A stretch of DNA of 48,107 bases from Bacteroidaceae bacterium (GCA_024688885.1 JAILDV010000044.1:1-48107); one strand, 5' to 3'; shown: positions 1 through 8,162, counted from the stretch's first letter. Notes: generated by a model not told the origin, from the sequence alone. Program-made: numbers and translations.

Positions 1-618
1 GGTTACAGACTTCGAAATCCAGTTGGTACTGCCTGACTTCAAATAAAACGCACCTTTCCATGACGAAGAACCATTGTTCTTCACCTTTACCGTGAAAGTG
101 TATGACTTTCCCTTGGTCAGGATTGTTGTACCGAAAGATGGGGTGCTGGCTAAAGCAAGATTTACAGTTGAAGAAGATGATGATGAAGCCTTGATAGTAA
201 TAGGGTTAGTATAATAAAATATGTCCCCTGATTTAATAATAATAACATATGTCTTACTACCACTTGTGAAGTCAAGATCTACATCTACTGTTGGATTATA
301 TATACCTCCGTTATATCGTATATTACTCTTGACCGTGGTTCCATCATAGCTGTCATTCTTAACTACAATGTTTCCGCTGTTCTGGAACTTACTTCCGTCT
401 TTCTTTTTCAAAGTGAAAGTTGCGGTTTGGCCTGAAACCGTAGCCTTGGCTTGCAATAAGTCGCCATGGAAGGTACGACTTCCTTGGGTCACATTTGAAG
501 TTGGTACGCTCGTGTATCCCGAAGGAGATACAGTATAAGTCTGTGCATAAGCCATCATGGATGGCAACAATCCTATGAGAATTGTCAATAGGATGGTAAA
601 GGATAATCTTTTTTTCAT
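1..618 (-). CDS. Secreted protein, C-terminus outside the window
   Basis: The reading frame is open from the ATG at 618 down to base 1 (206 codons, no stop), so the C-terminus is missing. The N-terminus is a clear Sec signal peptide: MKKR, a hydrophobic run of Leu/Ile, then a cleavage-like AYAQ at about residues 23-26. The mature part is rich in Ser, Thr and Gly. From about residue 150 it runs into a beta-sandwich-like segment (VKNNGSSSWKGAFYLKSG), resembling the Ig-like or CARDB domains of Bacteroidetes surface proteins. It lies 37 bases after the cohesin/dockerin-like gene on the same strand and is probably the third gene of that operon. The specific role is unknown. The domain assignment is an inference from motif style only. 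Confidence 0.7.
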   Translation of the reverse strand, partial: MKKRLSFTILLTILIGLLPSMMAYAQTYTVSPSGYTSVPTSNVTQGSRTFHGDLLQAKATVSGQTATFTLKKKDGSKFQNSGNIVVKNDSYDGTTVKSNIRYNGGIYNPTVDVDLDFTSGSKTYVIIIKSGDIFYYTNPITIKASSSSSSTVNLALASTPSFGTTILTKGKSYTFTVKVKNNGSSSWKGAFYLKSGSTNWISKSVT

Positions 619-655
619 AACTTATTGGGTTTTTAGGTTTGTTTTACTTGTTTTG

Positions 656-1315
656 TCAATTCTTTGGTTTCTCTATCGTGCCATACAATAATAAATGTGC
701 GACACCTATATAATCTGCCATATTGATTTGACCATCTCCATTTACATCAGCCGCCTTCTCATTGAAGTTCTCTGGAACCTTGCCCAATATATAATGGGCT
801 ATGGCGGTATAGTCAGCGATAGTAAGCTTACCATCATTGTTGGCATCGCCAAGTACAACATCTAATCCAGATACCACAATATTAAAGTTGATGTCTGATC
901 CTGTTATGAGTTTTGTGTCGACAGTTGCATACTCAACATTCGAGATCTTTCCTTCAAATGTTCCTTCTTTCACACCCGCTTTGAAAAGCAATGTAATGGT
1001 TGCACCCTCTCCCTCTTTGAAAGGTGTATTATCCATAGAATACAAAGCAATCTTCATAATATTGTTAGACAACAGATTAAAACCTGATTCATGATTTGCA
1101 GCGGCAAAACCATTGTTTCCCATAAATGTGAAACCTTCTGGCAAAGTAATTATAAAACCTGATGCCGTCATTGCATTTGCATCGTTGATAGAAAGTTCAA
1201 TGCTTGACGTTCCATTTGCTGTAACAGAAATGTCACTTATGGTAATGGTTTGTGCAGATACAGAAACACTCACCATCAAAAGGGAAACAGCTGATAATAA
1301 AAAGATTCTTTTCAT
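656..1315 (-). CDS. Secreted cohesin-like protein with C-terminal dockerin repeat
   Basis: This is a 219-residue protein with a signal peptide (about residues 1-21, ending VSVSAQ). Residues 22-150 look like a cohesin or related beta-sandwich: alternating hydrophobic strands and a segment (TASGFIITLPEGFTF) typical of cohesin-fold proteins. Residues about 153-213 hold two EF-hand-like dockerin segments, DANNDGKLTIAD and DVNGDGQINMAD, with the calcium-binding D-x-N-x-D-G-x5-D spacing, joined by a linker of about 30 residues. Dockerins bind cohesins in cellulosomes. In Prevotella, dockerin repeats are common on secreted proteins without a proven scaffold. It lies 27 bases downstream of another dockerin gene and 37 upstream of a secreted protein. 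The signal peptide and dockerin are directly visible; the cohesin call is weaker. Confidence 0.8.
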   Translation of the reverse strand: MKRIFLLSAVSLLMVSVSVSAQTITISDISVTANGTSSIELSINDANAMTASGFIITLPEGFTFMGNNGFAAANHESGFNLLSNNIMKIALYSMDNTPFKEGEGATITLLFKAGVKEGTFEGKISNVEYATVDTKLITGSDINFNIVVSGLDVVLGDANNDGKLTIADYTAIAHYILGKVPENFNEKAADVNGDGQINMADYIGVAHLLLYGTIEKPKN

Positions 1316-1342
1316 TTTAGTCTGAATTTAAGTGGTGAGAAA

Positions 1343-2932
1343 TTATTTGTTGATAGAATCAAGGAGAACAACTGGTCGAACAGATCTTCCATAACATCTA
1401 TCTGTGGATCCAGAACCAGGCCCCTTTGGTGTAAAAAACAAGTAGAGAGCCTCATGCGAGATTTCATAGTCTGTGTCAAGTTCAGAAGAAAGATATGCTC
1501 CATTTTGGCCAGCGCGATTCACTTTTGAGGCATCATGTTCACCTGCAGCAGGGAGGAAAATACTGTTATTTGTAAATCCTTCCATTTTACTTGTTACAAG
1601 GAAACCTTCTACTCCATTAATAGTGGTCCATTCCCATGAAGTATACCTCGAATTTTTTAGTTCTGTAATTTGTTTCCATGTGGGGATGCGCCATTCACCC
1701 CTCCAATTAGCAGCTGCTGCATCATCTTCGACTTCTAACTTGGTTAAATTATCCACAAAACCATATTCAGTATTATAATTATATTTTGTTATCCCTGATC
1801 CAAGATGGTCTGTATAGAATTTATAAGTTGCACTTTTAAAAGATTCTTTTCCATCACAACTGCCTTCCGTTTCACCCCATGCATAATAACAACCATACTC
1901 TTCAGGAGAAGATGCACCTATGTTGCAAGTTGCCCAAAGTGTTCCACTTGGTAAACCCAAATCCACCAAATCATGTCCCATGTAACTTGGCGGAGCTGTT
2001 TCATCATGAACTATTGGCTTGAGTTCGGAGATAACAGGGCGTATGGTCTGTCCATGATATCTTAATGATCCAGAAATGCTTAATTCGCCATCGAAACGTT
2101 CTATATTATTTGCATTTGTTCCATGCGCATCGGGTCTTAAAGAACTTGTCCAATATTCAAAAGAATTCTGAGACACAGATGTGCCACTTCGAGAATCACC
2201 AACAGGAATAAATATATTCTTTCCAGTCGAACCCGTAAAGCGATAACCTCTAATACCATTCATCCGGGTCCATTCTACTATGCAATTATCCACCAGCTCC
2301 TGAAATTCCATATCTGTTGGAATATGCCAAGAACCTCCCCATTTCACGTTTGCAACATCATCCGCGGCTTCGAGGGTCATCTTACCATCAAGTGAACCAT
2401 AAGCTCCTCTGTCACAATATTTCGTGAGGTTATGTGCATCTTTTGTTGGTTTACCATTCGCCCATTTATAAGTGTCCCATGTATATTCTTCTTTCAACTC
2501 AATTTCTCCCCATGCATAAACACCTCCTCCTTGTTCTGGGGAGTCCGCATCCATATTACATGTTGCCCATAATGTTCCACTTGGAAGCCCTAAATCCACA
2601 TAGTCATGCCCATTGTGAATTCCTGAAGCATTATACATACTTATCATTGATATAAGGGAGACCACATCTGCAATAGTCAGATTGTTATCTCCATCCAAAT
2701 CCGTAATGGTTGATAAAGGATCATTTTTCAGATAGCTGTTGACCAAAGCAGAGGCATCTGCTTCATCCACCTTGCCATCACCATTTACGTCACCACGCAA
2801 AGTTTGCGCAGACCCTATTAATGGTATGAATAGTAATGCCACAAGCCATAGTGCTTGACAATTATGCCGAATCCAATAATACGAACCTTCTATACAGTTG
2901 TATTTGACTAATAAAGAAAACTGTTTTTTCAT
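1343..2932 (-). CDS. Secreted protein with N-terminal dockerin and two FISUMP domains
   Basis: The chosen start is the ATG at 2932 (MKKQFSLL). A longer frame runs up to 3034, but its first 34 residues are low-quality and precede an obvious signal sequence (WLVALLFIPLIGSAQ). The signal is followed at once by a dockerin pair, DVNGDGKVDEAD and DLDGDNNLTIAD. Two copies of a FISUMP-type domain (Fibrobacter succinogenes major paralogous domain) follow, each opening with YVDLGLPSGTLWATCN or VDLGLPSGTLWATCN and containing YAWGE and a WRIPT or WHIPT element. The copies are about 190 residues each and end in RPVI or RPVV. These domains are abundant in Bacteroidales surface proteins and their ligand is generally unknown. 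It is the first gene of a three-gene minus-strand group. A dockerin at the N-terminus rather than the C-terminus is less usual. Confidence 0.82.
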   Translation of the reverse strand: MKKQFSLLVKYNCIEGSYYWIRHNCQALWLVALLFIPLIGSAQTLRGDVNGDGKVDEADASALVNSYLKNDPLSTITDLDGDNNLTIADVVSLISMISMYNASGIHNGHDYVDLGLPSGTLWATCNMDADSPEQGGGVYAWGEIELKEEYTWDTYKWANGKPTKDAHNLTKYCDRGAYGSLDGKMTLEAADDVANVKWGGSWHIPTDMEFQELVDNCIVEWTRMNGIRGYRFTGSTGKNIFIPVGDSRSGTSVSQNSFEYWTSSLRPDAHGTNANNIERFDGELSISGSLRYHGQTIRPVISELKPIVHDETAPPSYMGHDLVDLGLPSGTLWATCNIGASSPEEYGCYYAWGETEGSCDGKESFKSATYKFYTDHLGSGITKYNYNTEYGFVDNLTKLEVEDDAAAANWRGEWRIPTWKQITELKNSRYTSWEWTTINGVEGFLVTSKMEGFTNNSIFLPAAGEHDASKVNRAGQNGAYLSSELDTDYEISHEALYLFFTPKGPGSGSTDRCYGRSVRPVVLLDSINK

Positions 2933-3082
2933 TTTAATACCAGATCTAGGCTTTGTGCTTACTCGTCCAACTCCGACTTTCGACATTAAAGTTAACAGAT
3001 ATGAAAAGGGCGTGAGTTGCTGTACTTCTGCCAATCCCTGTTTCAGGCTCTGGTAAACCGCATTCTTAGGATCAGCAACCAG

Positions 3083-3490
3083 TTAGCCCACGCCGGGGGA
3101 TAATATGCACAGAAGCACAAAGACACCACATGCGTATAGATACAAATTTCTATACAATGATAGCATCAAAGTGACTTTTGGATAAATCACCCACGTGGAC
3201 GTTCCGATTGCGCTATCTTCAAAGAATGCTTCTAAATTTACCAGATTTTGAAACATGAAGACCAACGTTCGTAAACGTCCTTTTGACGTATGGCAGTCAA
3301 ATGCCTCACGAGGCACACACCGCGATAGCGTCAAACCATCAATGTGAAGACAATCCCGCTCTCCCTGAGTTGACGGACACTCATGCAACCACTGTCGCAA
3401 TCGTCCATCGGGCTAACTGGATTCATGTCTCTACAACACCCCGAACTAGTTATCGGACACATTCGAGGTCTGCAAGACAATGGCAAAGTA
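3083..3490. other. Gene-free, hairpin-rich region upstream of the FISUMP gene
   Basis: No convincing gene is seen here. Short frames on both strands (for example 3083-3400 minus) lack a recognisable domain. The DNA can form several small hairpins: GTATAGA/TCTATAC at 3134-3155, TTTGAC/GTCAAA at 3282-3301, and directly adjoining it TGCCT/AGGCA at 3302-3315. The palindrome CCACGTGG lies near 3193. The base composition is more balanced than in the neighbouring AT-rich spacers. It may be a long structured 5' leader of the minus-strand operon, or a copy of a dispersed repeat. The hairpins are seen; the role is inferred. Confidence 0.4.
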
Positions 3491-3815
3491 AATAAATATA
3501 TGTGAAACTTCCAAACTTTCTTTCACATTTTTTTATTTTTCATAGAAACATTTTTCTGTGTGTGCACAAAATAACCTTTAATCCTACGCTACGCTGGAAT
3601 GAAAAAATGAATTTAACCTTTTAACCAATTAACTTTAACCTTTTTGCGCTTCGCTAAATGATAAACCATTTTAATTAGGAATTAGGAGTTAGGAACTTAG
3701 AGCTCGGCGAAGCCAATTAGGAGTTGCCATGCGGGATGTAAGAATCGCGAGATAAAAAACTGGAGAAACTTTTTGAGTTGACAGTTAACGACTACAGCCG
3801 ACCTACGACCTTACC

Positions 3816-3890
3816 ACTACGAACCTGCGACCTTTCCACTACGAACCTGCGACCTTATCACTACGAACCCAAGGAGCACTAAAGGAGGAC
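3816..3890. repeat. Tandem array, 22-bp period
   Basis: The word ACTACGAAC recurs at 3816, 3838 and 3860, a 22-base period, with unit approximately ACTACGAACCTGCGACCTTW. A related, more degraded block lies at 4101-4170, where ACTACGAAC recurs at 4128 and 4161. No gene overlaps it. Confidence 0.75.
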
Positions 3891-3900
3891 CGAAGGAACA

Positions 3901-3988
3901 TCTATGAGTGAGACCTCGTTGGGTGTATGGGTGAGATACAAACACATGTATGGGTGAGACACCGACACCTGTATGGGTGAGATACCTC
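3901..3988. repeat. Tandem array, 23-bp period
   Basis: The word TGTATGGGTGAGA recurs at 3924, 3947 and 3970, with a degraded copy (TCTATGAGTGAGA) at 3901. All are exactly 23 bases apart, making four copies. It directly follows the 22-bp array. Confidence 0.75.
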
Positions 3989-4188
3989 AACGACTGTGAG
4001 CGAGCAAATGGGAAGCCGCAGGATAGGTTTAGTGCTAACCCTAATGGAGCACCAAGAGTAATATGAAACAGAATTGGATGAAAATGTGTAATATTAGAAG
4101 GTGACAGTTGTTAACTACCACCTTACTACTACGAACCTACTACCTTACCACTATCTTACCACTACGAACACAAGGAGTGCTAAAGGAG

Positions 4189-4220
4189 CACTAAAGGAAC
4201 ACTAAAGGAACACTAAAGGT
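4189..4220. repeat. Tandem array, 11-bp period
   Basis: The word CACTAAAGGAA recurs at 4189, 4200 and 4211 (the last copy ends GT). The same word appears singly near 3877 after the 22-bp array. So the two blocks 3776-3900 and 4101-4220 share the order ACTACGAAC words followed by AGCACTAAAGG words and may be ancient duplicates of each other. The rest of 3491-4288 is AT-rich with no gene seen. Confidence 0.7.
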
Positions 4221-4288
4221 CAAGGGAAGGAAATGCGCTGCGCTGAAATGAAAAATGAAAAAAGAGATTGATTGAGTGATATTGTTAC

Positions 4289-4696
4289 TTATTTATCTTT
4301 ATCAGCAATATACCGTTTGATCTTCTCAATAAGTTGACGGGTGGGTTCAATCTTCTCTTCCACCTCGTCTTGCTCCACATCTATAGAACAATTATAATCA
4401 CCATCTTCGCGTAGTCTTTGTAGTCTTGAATAGAGTCGTCCCTCTTCTTTGGTGAAAACGCCCTCTTTCACATAATACAAACTGAATTTATTAACTGCCC
4501 CACGATGTGTGCCCACCTCATGGTGGTCACTGATAAGCAAGGCACTCACTGCATGGAAAAGAGAATAATACAAGCGATTAGCGGCCATTTCCCACAATTG
4601 CGCCTGTAATTGTACATCTAATTGGATAAGAGTTTTTTCAGCCTTTTCCAATTCGAGCATAACGAGTACTTTTCTGTCTTCCTCTTTAAGACTCAT
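4289..4696 (-). CDS. HEPN-domain protein (partner of nucleotidyltransferase)
   Basis: This 135-residue, mostly helical protein carries the HEPN signature RLYYSLFH at residues 41-48 (R-x6-H, R41 and H48). It is followed by the usual second helix pair, including a conserved-looking GTHRG segment. HEPN proteins paired with minimal nucleotidyltransferases are either RNase toxins or substrate-binding partners. This one resembles the HEPN class found with HI0073-like nucleotidyltransferases more than the classical HepT with its Rx4-6H plus Tyr motif. The start overlaps the end of the upstream nucleotidyltransferase gene by 11 bases, which implies translational coupling and a two-subunit complex. 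The surrounding DNA is repeat-rich and gene-poor, typical of accessory cargo. Toxin activity is possible but not shown by the sequence. Confidence 0.85.
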   Translation of the reverse strand: MSLKEEDRKVLVMLELEKAEKTLIQLDVQLQAQLWEMAANRLYYSLFHAVSALLISDHHEVGTHRGAVNKFSLYYVKEGVFTKEEGRLYSRLQRLREDGDYNCSIDVEQDEVEEKIEPTRQLIEKIKRYIADKDK

Positions 4697-5009
4697 ATAT
4701 CAGCTTCTTGTCTTGTTCAACATTGAAATAGAACATGGAATGTGGTCCATTACGCCACTGGCTCTTGGTGTATGCACGGGCATTGATGTCCTCTCCTATG
4801 TCCCATCCCATATCCGTGAAAGAAAACTCTAAGTCATCTTTCTCTTTATAACTTGCACTCGGCTTATCCAACAGCAACAGCAAGTCCCAGTCGCTGCCTT
4901 CATGGTAGTCACCACGGGCACGAGAGCCATAGAGATAGAGGGCGCTGCCTTTGGGCAGTACCTTCTTCGCCACCTCCTTGATGCTGTCAATAACTTGTGA
5001 ATGCCTCAT
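4686..5009 (-). CDS. MNT-type minimal nucleotidyltransferase
   Basis: This 107-residue protein has the polymerase-beta-superfamily signature GSRARGDYHEGSDWD at residues 28-42. It is G28-S29, ten residues, then D40-x-D42, which provides the metal-binding catalytic pair, followed by LLLLL. In HEPN/MNT modules the nucleotidyltransferase can act as antitoxin by adding AMP to the HEPN partner; that activity is known for MntA-HepT pairs and is only inferred here. It is the first gene of the pair, and the HEPN gene starts inside its last codons. Upstream on the minus strand is a plausible promoter. It reads away from trmD, from which it is separated by the 87-bp tandem repeat. Confidence 0.88.
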   Translation of the reverse strand: MRHSQVIDSIKEVAKKVLPKGSALYLYGSRARGDYHEGSDWDLLLLLDKPSASYKEKDDLEFSFTDMGWDIGEDINARAYTKSQWRNGPHSMFYFNVEQDKKLIYES

Positions 5010-5029
5010 ATATAATCCATTAGTATTTG

Positions 5030-5061
5030 CAAATTAACTATATTTTTTACTACATACCAAA
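5030..5061 (-). promoter_or_regulatory. Probable promoter of the MNT/HEPN pair
   Basis: On the minus strand TTTG (5058-5061) is followed after 20 bases by TTAATTTG (5030-5037). This is one base off the Bacteroidetes TAnnTTTG -7 element, 21 bases before the MNT start codon. Confidence 0.45.
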
Positions 5062-5093
5062 CAAATTCCAAACTTTTTTCACTTTTACATTAT

Positions 5094-5316
5094 TTTTCTT
5101 TCAATTTTGTATTGTCCTCGCTTAATCGTAGCGTGGGCTGCGCCGAACTTAGGCTGCATCTCGGAAATAAAAATGAAAAAATGTTTTTTCATTTTGTATT
5201 TCGCTCGATTAATCGTAACGTTGGCTACGCCGAAGGTACTCACGCTCGACAATAAAAATGAAAAAAGTTTTTCTTTCACTTTGTATTGTCCTCGCTTAAT
5301 CGTACCTTTGCCAAAG
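5094..5316 (+). repeat. 87-bp tandem repeat carrying promoter copies
   Basis: TTGTATT recurs at 5107, 5194 and 5281, exactly 87 bases apart, giving about 2.5 copies. Each copy contains TTTG, then 19 bases, then a TTAATCGTA or ATTAATCGTA segment. The -7 position reads TAGCGTGG (5129-5136), TAACGTTG (5216-5223) and TACCTTTG (5303-5310), so only the copy nearest trmD matches the consensus fully. Copies 1 and 2 continue with GGCTGCGCCGAA or GGCTACGCCGAA and an AATAAAAATGAAAAAA segment. Confidence 0.85.
5280..5310 (+). promoter_or_regulatory. trmD promoter
   Basis: TTTG (5280-5283), 19 bases, then TACCTTTG (5303-5310) is a full match to the Bacteroidetes sigma-ABfr promoter. Transcription should begin near 5316. 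That excludes the upstream ATG at 5286 and supports the trmD start at 5337. Confidence 0.85.
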
Positions 5317-5336
5317 AAAATACAAAAAGGTTATTT

Positions 5337-6044
5337 ATGCGCATTGACATCATCACGGTTCTACCTGAACTGATTGAACCGTTTACACAAGAGAGTATTC
5401 TCGGACGTGCTCAGAAGAAAGGACTGGCAGAAATACACGTACATAACTTGAGAGATTACACGGCAGACAAGCACCGACGGGTGGATGACTACCCTTTTGG
5501 CGGTGCTGCAGGTATGCTGATTCAATGTCAACCGTTGGATGCCTGCATTTCGGCATTGAAGGCTGAACGGCATTATGATGAGATTATCTTCACTGCTCCT
5601 GATGGCGAGAAGTTTGACCAACCCATGGCAAACGAACTGTCACTGAAGGAGAACATCATCATCATCTGCGGACACTATAAGGGTATTGATTACAGAATCA
5701 GGGAACACCTCATCACTCGAGAGGTGTCAATTGGGGATTATGTATTGACAGGTGGAGAATTGGCTGCTGCCGTGATGGCTGACAGCATCGTACGAGTCAT
5801 TCCCGGTGTGATTGGTGATGTGGAGAGTGCGCTCAGCGATTCCTTCCAAGACAACCTGTTGGAGCCACCCGTTTATACTCGTCCTGCGGAGTACCACCCC
5901 GTAAGCAATCCGGAAGAGACATGGGCTGTTCCGGAAATTCTCCTATCTGGTCATGAAGCGAAAATTAAGGAGTGGGAATACGAACAAGCATTGAAACGCA
6001 CGAAAACCCTTCGCCCTGACCTGCTGGAAAGTGACGTTAATTAA
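5337..6044 (+). CDS. trmD: tRNA (guanine-37-N1)-methyltransferase
   Basis: TrmD methylates G37 next to the anticodon of tRNAs reading CNN codons, using S-adenosylmethionine, and prevents +1 frameshifting. The 235-residue length is typical of the family. Visible hallmarks are the N-terminus [12 protein letters not shown], the segment [11 protein letters not shown], the trefoil-knot cofactor loop ([12 protein letters not shown]) and [14 protein letters not shown], followed by VIPGVIG. The ATG at 5337 is preferred over an in-frame ATG at 5286 because the latter lies upstream of the predicted transcription start, and because family proteins begin at this Met. Unlike many bacteria, no rpsP, rimM or rplS neighbours are present. 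It appears to be a single-gene transcript converging on the transporter gene at 6339. Confidence 0.96.
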   Translation: MRIDIITVLPELIEPFTQESILGRAQKKGLAEIHVHNLRDYTADKHRRVDDYPFGGAAGMLIQCQPLDACISALKAERHYDEIIFTAPDGEKFDQPMANELSLKENIIIICGHYKGIDYRIREHLITREVSIGDYVLTGGELAAAVMADSIVRVIPGVIGDVESALSDSFQDNLLEPPVYTRPAEYHPVSNPEETWAVPEILLSGHEAKIKEWEYEQALKRTKTLRPDLLESDVN

Positions 6045-6080
6045 CTCAACTTTCGGAAGTGATTGCTGCGCTGGAAGTAC

Positions 6081-6307
6081 AGATTCACAGTTTTTTTACA
6101 ACGAATAGAACTAATGAAACGAATCTTTTTCTTTTCAATGCCGTGGGACGGCAACGAAGGAAAACGAATGGCGGGCGTTCCGCATTCGGAGAAATCAGAA
6201 GGATTTCATTCGTCGGGCTTGCCCATTAAAAACGATTCGCCACATTCGGAATATTCGTTGTTGAAAAACACTCGCCAGTTATAAAACCATAGATTCACAG
6301 TTTTTTT
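6081..6307. repeat. MITE-like element between direct repeats
   Basis: A 17-base direct repeat, AGATTCACAGTTTTTTT, lies at 6081-6097 and 6291-6307. Between them 6098-6261 has inverted ends: ACAACGAATA at 6098-6107 and TATTCGTTGT at 6252-6261. The inner similarity extends about 34 bases on each side (AATG and CGAATC words in the same order). Internally there is a hairpin TGCCGT/ACGGCA at 6139-6153. A 73-residue frame at 6063-6284 has no protein-like character. It lies between convergent trmD and the transporter gene. Confidence 0.6.
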
Positions 6308-6338
6308 CACTTTTCACTCTTCACTTTTCTCTATAAGA

Positions 6339-8108
6339 TCACACTCCCCTCAGACGTGTACCCATACGAGCCTCAACTACATTCACCACGTAGTCACCAA
6401 GTTTCTCACATTCGTTGATAAGGTCCATATAGATGGTACCAACTGCATAGGTGTACTTGTGGTTATTCACATCGTTGATGTTTTGCGACTTAAGCTGATT
6501 GCGGAAGTTGTTAATCTCATTCTCTGTGTTGAACGTACGGTTCACGTCGAATGCTTCCTTGCGACCAGAGATCAACGCATTCATCTGTGTGAGTGCAGTG
6601 TCCGTCAGATCCATCATCTGGTGGATGCACTCATACTGCCGTTCGTCAAAGTGATCTTGCTTACCATTGAACTTACGGTTGATGGTACGAGCCATATTGA
6701 AGCAAGCATCGCCAATACTCTCCAATTCAGAGATTTCACGGAGCATGGCACGGATTTTCGCCTTGGTCTCGTCAGACAAGTGCGCATCACTGACTTGGTC
6801 AAGATACTTGGCGATTTCCAATTCCATGCTATCCGAGATTTCCTCATATTTCTCAATGCGAGTGTAAAGCTTGTTGAAATCCTTGTTCTGGGTGCCTTTC
6901 TTGGAGGCCAAAGCCGTACTTGAGAGCATGAGCAATTCGCGTACCATACTGAACATACGTTGCATACGGTCGGCAAACGACTGGATTTCTTTCTGTGCTT
7001 CATACACCGAAAGTTCGGGAGTCTTCATGATGCCCGCTGTGATGAAATGCAGACGGAAATCCTCCTCTTCATCCACCTTCTTAGACTTGATGACCCTGCA
7101 GACAAATTTTTCAATCTGTGGAATGAACCAAATGAGAATGGCAGTGTTGACCACATTGAAGGTGGTGTGGAAAGCAGCCAACACGAAATTCAGTTTGGCG
7201 GCGTTGGCAAGGAACGCGGCGCTGCTGGCATTACTCTTCGTCATTTCCGTATCATAACCAACCCATCCGCACACCATATCAATGAAGTAACGGAATACGA
7301 ACAGAATCCACAGAACGCCAAACACGTTGAAGAACATGTGGGCAAGGGCTGCACGGCGGGCTTGCGTGTTTGCCGAAAGAGCCGCGAGGTTTGAAGTGAT
7401 GGTGGTTCCGATATTCTCACCCAACACCAAAGCTATACCTTGATATATGGGCATCGCACCCGTAGAACACAGCAACATGGTGATGGCCATCACCGCTGCA
7501 GACGACTGCACACAGAAGGTCATGACACCACCCAAAACGAGGAATATGAGTGTGGTCCAGAAGGAGTCGGGATCAAATGATTTGAAGAAGGAAGTGACGG
7601 CTTCGTTGTTTGCCAAATCCATTGACATACCCGTCGCTTTCAAGGTTGTGAGACCTAACAGCAAGAGACCAATACCAAAAAGGAAATCGCCAAGGTAGCG
7701 ATGCTTCTTCATGTAGATGAGAACGATACCGATGAAGAAGCCCACATAGGAAACGATGCTGATGTCAAATGGAGATGTTTCGCTTCCCGATGTACCTACT
7801 GCCATAATCCATGCGGTAAGCGTTGTACCGATATTGGCACCCATGATGACAGAAATGGCTTGTGCCAAAGTAAGCAGACCTGCGTTGACGAACGACACGG
7901 TCATCACCGTTGTAGCGGTTGATGACTGAACGGATGCTGTGACCAAAGTACCTGTCAGCATTCCAGTAAAGCGGTTGGTGGTCATCGCACCTAAAACATG
8001 ACGTAACTGTGGGCCTGCCATCTTCTGGAGAGCTTCACTCATTGCTTTCATACCGAACATGAGGAGTGCGAGCGAACCCAGAAGTTTCAATATAATCCAA
8101 ATTGACAT
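6339..8108 (-). CDS. Na/Pi-cotransporter-like membrane protein with PhoU-like domain
   Basis: This 589-residue protein belongs to the Na/Pi cotransporter family II-related group (YjbB/NptA-like). The first about 330 residues are membrane-embedded and contain the duplicated hallmark: QSSTATTVMT...GANIGTTLTAW in the first half and QSSAAVMAITML...GENIGTTITS in the second. The last about 220 residues are soluble and helical, with PhoU-like character (repeated E-x3-IGD motifs such as LESIGDACF and CEKLGDYV). It probably moves sodium with phosphate across the inner membrane, with the PhoU-like tail regulating it. The transport direction is not evident. A TATCTTTG -7 element lies 46 bases upstream. 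It is transcribed divergently from the GH35 gene and convergently with trmD. Confidence 0.9.
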   Translation of the reverse strand: MSIWIILKLLGSLALLMFGMKAMSEALQKMAGPQLRHVLGAMTTNRFTGMLTGTLVTASVQSSTATTVMTVSFVNAGLLTLAQAISVIMGANIGTTLTAWIMAVGTSGSETSPFDISIVSYVGFFIGIVLIYMKKHRYLGDFLFGIGLLLLGLTTLKATGMSMDLANNEAVTSFFKSFDPDSFWTTLIFLVLGGVMTFCVQSSAAVMAITMLLCSTGAMPIYQGIALVLGENIGTTITSNLAALSANTQARRAALAHMFFNVFGVLWILFVFRYFIDMVCGWVGYDTEMTKSNASSAAFLANAAKLNFVLAAFHTTFNVVNTAILIWFIPQIEKFVCRVIKSKKVDEEEDFRLHFITAGIMKTPELSVYEAQKEIQSFADRMQRMFSMVRELLMLSSTALASKKGTQNKDFNKLYTRIEKYEEISDSMELEIAKYLDQVSDAHLSDETKAKIRAMLREISELESIGDACFNMARTINRKFNGKQDHFDERQYECIHQMMDLTDTALTQMNALISGRKEAFDVNRTFNTENEINNFRNQLKSQNINDVNNHKYTYAVGTIYMDLINECEKLGDYVVNVVEARMGTRLRGV

Positions 8109-8154
8109 ATTGGTAAATCTCTACTAAGGGGTAAATAATTAGTTTATCGTTGTG

Positions 8155-8162
8155 CAAAGATA
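8155..8162 (-). promoter_or_regulatory. -7 element for the Na/Pi transporter gene
   Basis: TATCTTTG on the minus strand matches TAnnTTTG. No good TTTG is seen 19-20 bases upstream. Confidence 0.5.

Noticed and set aside
3083-3400. 105-residue minus-strand frame
   Set aside because: No family, it overlaps strong DNA hairpins, and it has no promoter. More likely a noncoding or repeat sequence.
3816-4220. CRISPR array
   Set aside because: The repeats are contiguous or of short period without unique spacers, and no cas genes are nearby.
6063-6284. 73-residue frame after trmD
   Set aside because: Lies within a direct/inverted repeat structure and has no protein-like features.
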